Of a stretch of DNA of 20,413 bases, positions 18,651-20,413 are shown piece after piece; positions within the stretch are counted from its first letter, which is position 1; each line of letters starts with the position of its first letter. Location of the stretch: NCBI GenBank assembly GCA_032433595.1, contig JASWJB010000515.1, positions 1 to 20,413 on the forward strand, in the 5' to 3' direction. Origin of the DNA: Conoideocrella luteorostrata (taxonomy: Eukaryota; Ascomycota; Sordariomycetes; Hypocreales; Clavicipitaceae). The position numbers were made by a program, and so were the translations under genes. The notes beneath the pieces were generated by a model that saw only the letters and a list, made by a program, of their open reading frames with translations, was not told the DNA's origin and did no database searches.

Positions 18651-19807
18651 AGGCAACATGAGTATGCATCCTCGTAGAGCAGGATAAGATAAGCTGGTGC
18701 AGCTAGCACTATGAATAGGAGCAAGAGCATCATGTCTCACGAAGCAATAGCCTGTCTTTGCGGGCGAGATGGCGTTATTGCCAAATCCAACGTAACGACA
18801 AGGCATATTGTGAACAGCCGTCTGGGGACATTAGCAAGGTTAGAGGGCTATAGATCAAGACCGGCCGGGAAGAGAAATACACATAATTGACTAAAGGAAA
18901 GAGTATGACAAGTAGCAGCCGGGGCATTAAGTACCACAAGAGAGAGGTGACTACGAGCCTCGTGAACTAAGCAGAGAAATGTGCTGCCAAGAGGCATGTT
19001 CGTAATTCGAACGTAGTTGATTGCAGCGGAGAGCGGGAAATGGTAGCAAAGAAGAGCAGAGAAGAGCGACCCCGACGTGGTAGCCAGATCCTTTGACAAG
19101 CCAGGCTTTCCATCCGGGTCCTTCTCCATCGGTGTCTCATCCATGAATGACCCGAACCTTGCAACAGCACCTAGCTAACTAGCAATATCTCCAAAGAAGC
19201 CCCATGCACTGATGATGTTGGCCAGCCCCTGGTGATAACCCTTCCCTAGTACTAGATAGAATACTTGAATCCGGGGGTAGGGGTCCAACTACCGGGTGAG
19301 GAGAAGAGGGCAGCGTTCGAGATCATACTAGTACTACACTCCTCTAGACTCGGGTACATCCTGTGTCTCTTTCCACTGTCCCCTCCCCCTCTCCCCCCCC
19401 TTAGACACGGAGATGACTTACAACGAGAACGAGCCGTCAAGAAGCGCAGCAAGTCGCGGACGCCATCACAATAATCCTCCAATGGCCCCCCATCATGCAG
19501 ATTATACCCAGAGGCTATAAGGGCGTAAGTAAAAATATTTCTATTTCATGCTTTGATACCAGTCTTCGAATATTGAAGACAAGTAGAGGGACGGCTTGTG
19601 TCCAGCTAACCAACTGGTCACGCAGCACACACCAATCAATACAACTCGTACTACCACACAGTAGACAGTCCAGTTCTTTAGAAAAAAATGCCCACCGAGT
19701 TCCTGCCGTCCCAATCTCTAGATCGCTCGCTTCGCCCGAGCACATCCCGCAGAGGAGATCGCTCAGTGTTGACCACAGAACAGTCCGGCGAGTAGATCCA
19801 TCGCAGC
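18651..19807. other. gene-free stretch, no intact ORF supported
   Basis: Only short ORFs. One 35-codon frame (19413-19520) follows a C-rich polypyrimidine tract ending TTAG (acceptor-like) and is followed by GTAAGT. It has an in-frame TAA before that donor, so I do not call a gene. Confidence 0.4.
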
Positions 19808-20381
19808 TACTCCGTAGCTACTCCGTAACTATCTTAGAGCTAACTACTCCGTACTCCGGACTCCGTAGATGAGCGGGCGCTAGGAAGTATCAAACCGGCG
19901 GGCCCCCCACATTCGATCGCTGTATTTACCCAACGCTCCGCATTTACTCCGTACATACGGGAGTACACTCACGTCCATCTCCCCCACGGAAACCCATGAA
20001 ATCACCACGCAGAAAAGCCCGGCTGGCGACCTTCCCACATGAGAAGGGAGGGTTTGGCAAATGCCGACATCACCATCACCACGAACGTCAGCCAGAGCCC
20101 CAGCCCCAACTCCCAACCCAAGCTTCCTATCCGTGGCAGCCTCTTGTCCCATCACCGCGCAGCCCAGCGAATAACGAGGACTGGTCTTGTCTGTTTGAGG
20201 CATGAGAGAGTGCAAGTACGTGGCGAGACAGCTTCCTTCCCGAAGGGGTCTGGGGCGATGCAACGTGCAACGTCTCTTTCCTGGTTATGCTCCCGCTCAC
20301 TCAACGAAGCACAACCACCAGCCCGCACAACACACAGAGCTGCTACGCGTCAGAATGAGAGCCGCCACATGGTACGGAGTA
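19808..20381. repeat. cluster of TACTCCGTA motifs
   Basis: TACTCCGTA occurs at 19808-19816, 19819-19827, 19845-19853 and 19945-19953, and as its complement at 20373-20381. Near-copies lie at 19852-19860 and 19860-19867. Three copies fall within 46 bp. Further copies occur in other non-coding parts of the window (about 9602, 9777 and 13258). The rest of this stretch to the window end has no supported gene. Confidence 0.75.
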
Positions 20382-20413
20382 AAGGAAAAAGAAAAATCGA
20401 TGCAATTCTAAAA

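Noticed and set aside
19413..19520. 35-codon ORF between a polypyrimidine-AG and a GTAAGT
   Set aside because: In-frame TAA before the donor and no partner exons found; may be chance.
20066..20082. CAT/CAC run resembling a His-rich coding motif or small CRISPR-like repeat
   Set aside because: Only a few imperfect units, no spacers and no coding support; fungal nuclear DNA makes CRISPR implausible.
19880..20263. 127-codon minus-strand ORF
   Set aside because: Starts at TTG, no ATG near the start, no recognisable domain, and covers the repeated motif.

Overview
This window is nuclear DNA of a filamentous ascomycete. The genes carry short introns (57-171 bp) with GT...AG borders and CTAAC/CTGAC-like branch sites. 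The recognisable proteins are fungal, and a transposon relic shows the G-to-A / C-to-T decay expected of RIP (repeat-induced point mutation). Several unnamed proteins resemble conserved proteins I associate with Eurotiomycetes (Aspergillus/Penicillium relatives). That placement is inference, not a database result.

Layout. 1-965 (+): three-exon NAD(P)-binding epimerase-like gene with a large GA-rich microsatellite in intron 1. 2833-1310 (-): Rad60/Esc2/NIP45-type protein with C-terminal SUMO-like domains. It is divergent, across about 350 bp, from 3184-3602 (+), the Sm-like protein LSm6. 4804-3778 (-): class I SAM methyltransferase whose reading frame needs an 11-nt micro-exon. 6308-5371 (-): conserved unnamed protein with one N-terminal membrane segment. 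7654-7019 (-): secreted, cysteine-containing, Ser/Thr-rich, probably GPI-anchored surface protein. 8229-7890 (-) and 8357-9020 (+): a divergent pair of decayed genes, a small ORF with a likely 1-nt frameshift and a DUF346/PLL-like beta-propeller relic. 10575-11571 (+): conserved unnamed four-exon Ser-rich protein.

12104-14153 is a complete but dead pogo/Tan1-like DNA transposon (28-bp terminal inverted repeats, TA target duplication, transposase on the minus strand full of TGG-to-TAG stops). It was itself interrupted by a 246-bp solo-LTR-like insertion at 13163-13408 (TG...CA ends, 5-bp target duplication with one C/T difference). Removing the insertion and one duplication copy restores the transposase frame across the site. 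14532-15834 (+): PLP-dependent Cys/Met-metabolism enzyme. 16432-17238 (+): membrane-anchored NodB-type polysaccharide deacetylase. From 17239 to the end I see no intact gene, only a frameshifted coiled-coil-like fragment near 18372-18650 and a cluster of the motif TACTCCGTA at 19808-20381.

The intact genes are ordinary, independently transcribed fungal genes (RNA processing, genome maintenance, methylation, sulfur amino-acid metabolism, cell wall). They do not form an obvious pathway cluster. The most informative structures are the nested mobile-element relic and the 11-nt exon. I did not find evidence for a new defence or biosynthetic system.
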